The position numbers and the translations under genes are program-made. This document shows, piece by piece, positions 4,655 to 5,733 of a stretch of 5,733 nt of DNA. Under the pieces are notes generated by a model. The model was not told where the DNA came from, did no database searches, and was given only the letters and a program-made list of their open reading frames with translations. The DNA is taken from assembly GCA_016873375.1 (NCBI GenBank), contig VGXJ01000123.1:1-5733 (forward strand), in the 5' to 3' direction. How positions within the stretch are numbered: position 1 is the first letter of the stretch; the number at the start of each line of letters is the position of its first letter. Source of the DNA: Phycisphaerae bacterium. Lineage in GTDB: Bacteria > Planctomycetota > Phycisphaerae > Phycisphaerales > SM1A02.

Positions 4655-5733
4655 CCACACGCCCGCCGAGTGCCGAGGCCAATGCCCTGATTCCCGTCAC
4701 GCTGTTGACCGGCTTTCTCGGCAGCGGCAAGACGACCGTGCTCAACGCACTGGTGCAGCGCCCCGAGATGGCACGAACGCTGGTGGTCATCAACGAGTTC
4801 GGGCAGATCGGACTGGACCACCTGCTGGTGGCCCATAGTGCCGAGGACATCGTTGTGGAGATGAACAGCGGCTGCCTGTGCTGCACCATTCGAGGCGACC
4901 TGGTCAAGACGCTGCGCGATGCGGTATGGCGTTTCTCTCGCGAAGGCGTGCGTCTATTCGATCGGTTGGTGATCGAAACCACGGGCCTCGCAGACCCCGC
5001 GCCGATCCTGCACACCCTGATGACGGATCGCTTCATCGCCGCGCGATACCGGCTCGATGGCGTGGTGTGCACCGTCGACCTTGCCACCGGCAACACCACC
5101 CTGGATGCTCATCCGGAGGCGATCAAGCAGGTGGCCGTGGCCGATGCGCTGCTCCTGACCAAGGAGGACCTTGCGGATGCGTCGCTGCGGCAAGCCACGA
5201 TAGCGCGTCTGCATCGGATCAATCCGTCCGCCCGCCAATGGCTGGCGCCACGAGGTGTCGTGGAGCCGGAGTCCGTGCTCAGGCTGGGCCTGTTCAATGC
5301 CGACGGCAAGATGCCCGACGTGTCGCGCTGGTTGCGAATGGAGGCTCTCGCCGATCAGCAAGAGCACGAGCACGGACACCAGCACGAACATGGGCACGAG
5401 CATGGCCACGAAGGCGGCGATACACACGGGCAACACGATCACCACGACGTCAACCGGCACGATGACCACATCCGAGCCTTCTGCTTCTCGGTGAAGGAGC
5501 CCATCGATCCGGCCGCGCTGGATGATTGGCTGGAAGTGATGCGCGCCTTCATGGGGTCCGACATGCTACGCATGAAGGCCGTGCTGAACGTGCGCGGCGA
5601 AGACGCGCCGGTGGTGCTGCATGGTGTGCAGCACCTCCTGCATCCGCCCGCCCGTCTTCCCGCATGGCCCGATGCAGAGCGTGTGTCCCGACTGGTGTTC
5701 ATCACCCGCGACATCGACCGCAAGGTCATCGAG
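4651..5733 (+). CDS. COG0523 (CobW/ZigA-type) GTPase metallochaperone, 3' end cut off
   Basis: This G3E-family P-loop GTPase is open for 361 codons to the right edge. Probably only a short C-terminal piece is missing. The order of motifs is Walker A GFLGSGKTT (21-29), the metal-binding GCLCC (74-78, CxCC with Cys75, 77 and 78), Walker B ETTGLADP (109-116) and a base-recognition TKED (170-173). The last is in place of NKxD, as in the E. coli YjiA type. A histidine-rich loop follows (239-273), then the CobW C-terminal domain from about residue 274 with its RLVFITRDID strand (348-357). Such proteins bind Zn or Co through CxCC and hydrolyse GTP, and some hand metal to client enzymes. The GTG start overlaps the folE2 stop (GTGA, 4651-4654). 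Context of folE2 and the altered hisI points to the zinc-starvation subgroup rather than CobW of cobalamin synthesis; nitrile hydratase or urease activators are not supported by the neighbours. Confidence 0.95.
   Translation, partial: MTTRPPSAEANALIPVTLLTGFLGSGKTTVLNALVQRPEMARTLVVINEFGQIGLDHLLVAHSAEDIVVEMNSGCLCCTIRGDLVKTLRDAVWRFSREGVRLFDRLVIETTGLADPAPILHTLMTDRFIAARYRLDGVVCTVDLATGNTTLDAHPEAIKQVAVADALLLTKEDLADASLRQATIARLHRINPSARQWLAPRGVVEPESVLRLGLFNADGKMPDVSRWLRMEALADQQEHEHGHQHEHGHEHGHEGGDTHGQHDHHDVNRHDDHIRAFCFSVKEPIDPAALDDWLEVMRAFMGSDMLRMKAVLNVRGEDAPVVLHGVQHLLHPPARLPAWPDAERVSRLVFITRDIDRKVIE
5365..5469 (+). repeat. Histidine-rich low-complexity coding segment
   Basis: Within the GTPase gene, codons 239-273 contain 14 His in 35 residues. 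The first part (239-253) has His at every second position with Glu, Gly or Gln between, giving an imperfect 6-bp CAY-NNN periodicity in the DNA. The second part is looser (H259, 262, 264, 265, 270, 273) and rich in Asp. Such loops join the GTPase and C-terminal domains in many COG0523 proteins and are thought to bind or buffer metal. The short repeats could vary in number between strains. Confidence 0.85.

Noticed and set aside
4254..5099. Minus-strand open frame of 281 codons across folE2 and the GTPase gene
   Set aside because: It is antisense to two clear genes, rich in Arg/Ser/Pro, and has no recognisable motif.
5158..5169. TKED in place of the usual NKxD of GTPases
   Set aside because: Thr at this position is common among COG0523 proteins such as the YjiA type, so it is not evidence of a broken nucleotide site.
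4651..5733. Cobalamin-biosynthesis CobW assignment
   Set aside because: No cob gene is in the window. FolE2 and the altered HisI next to it point to the zinc-linked COG0523 subgroup, although the B12-type importer keeps the idea from being fully excluded.

Overview
The window is a compact, one-strand gene block from a G+C-rich bacterium. The dense GC-ending codons, the ATGA/GTGA gene overlaps and the protein types fit a proteobacterium. A betaproteobacterium of the Burkholderiales type is my best guess, but this is inference and no taxonomic marker gene is present. Everything runs left to right. The only non-coding gaps are 29 bp (2182-2210) and 13 bp (3730-3742).

Left half (1-2181): a metal-chelate/corrinoid-type ABC importer of the FecBCD/BtuFCD class. 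It comprises the C-terminal end of the ATPase (1-209, start outside the window), a periplasmic binding protein with a signal peptide (206-1171) and a polytopic FecCD permease (1168-2181). The genes are joined by 4-bp ATGA overlaps. A TonB-dependent receptor may lie upstream, but it is not in view.

Right half (2211-5733): five genes. They are a phosphoribosyl-AMP cyclohydrolase (HisI-type) in which an Asp replaces one zinc-ligand Cys, a DUF1826 protein, a five-Cys DUF1636 protein, the GTP cyclohydrolase IB FolE2, and a COG0523/CobW-family GTPase with a CxCC motif and a 14-histidine loop. The last gene runs off the right edge and begins with GTG.

This gene set matches the zinc-starvation (Zur-regulon) neighbourhoods described for COG0523 proteins. 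In those, a metallochaperone GTPase sits with a metal importer and with copies of zinc enzymes that need less or no zinc (FolE2 in place of FolE1, second copies of HisI and others). The likely logic is to bring in scarce metal (perhaps as a chelate), keep folate and histidine synthesis going with zinc-sparing enzymes, and deliver the remaining metal through the GTPase. No Zur box is visible inside the window; if one exists it should lie upstream of the importer. The alternative, a cobalamin-linked cluster, cannot be excluded from the importer alone. FolE2 and the altered HisI argue for zinc.

The least understood parts are the DUF1826 protein, whose HxD...H...R pattern resembles Fe(II)/2-oxoglutarate oxygenases, the DUF1636 cysteine protein, and the substituted HisI metal site.
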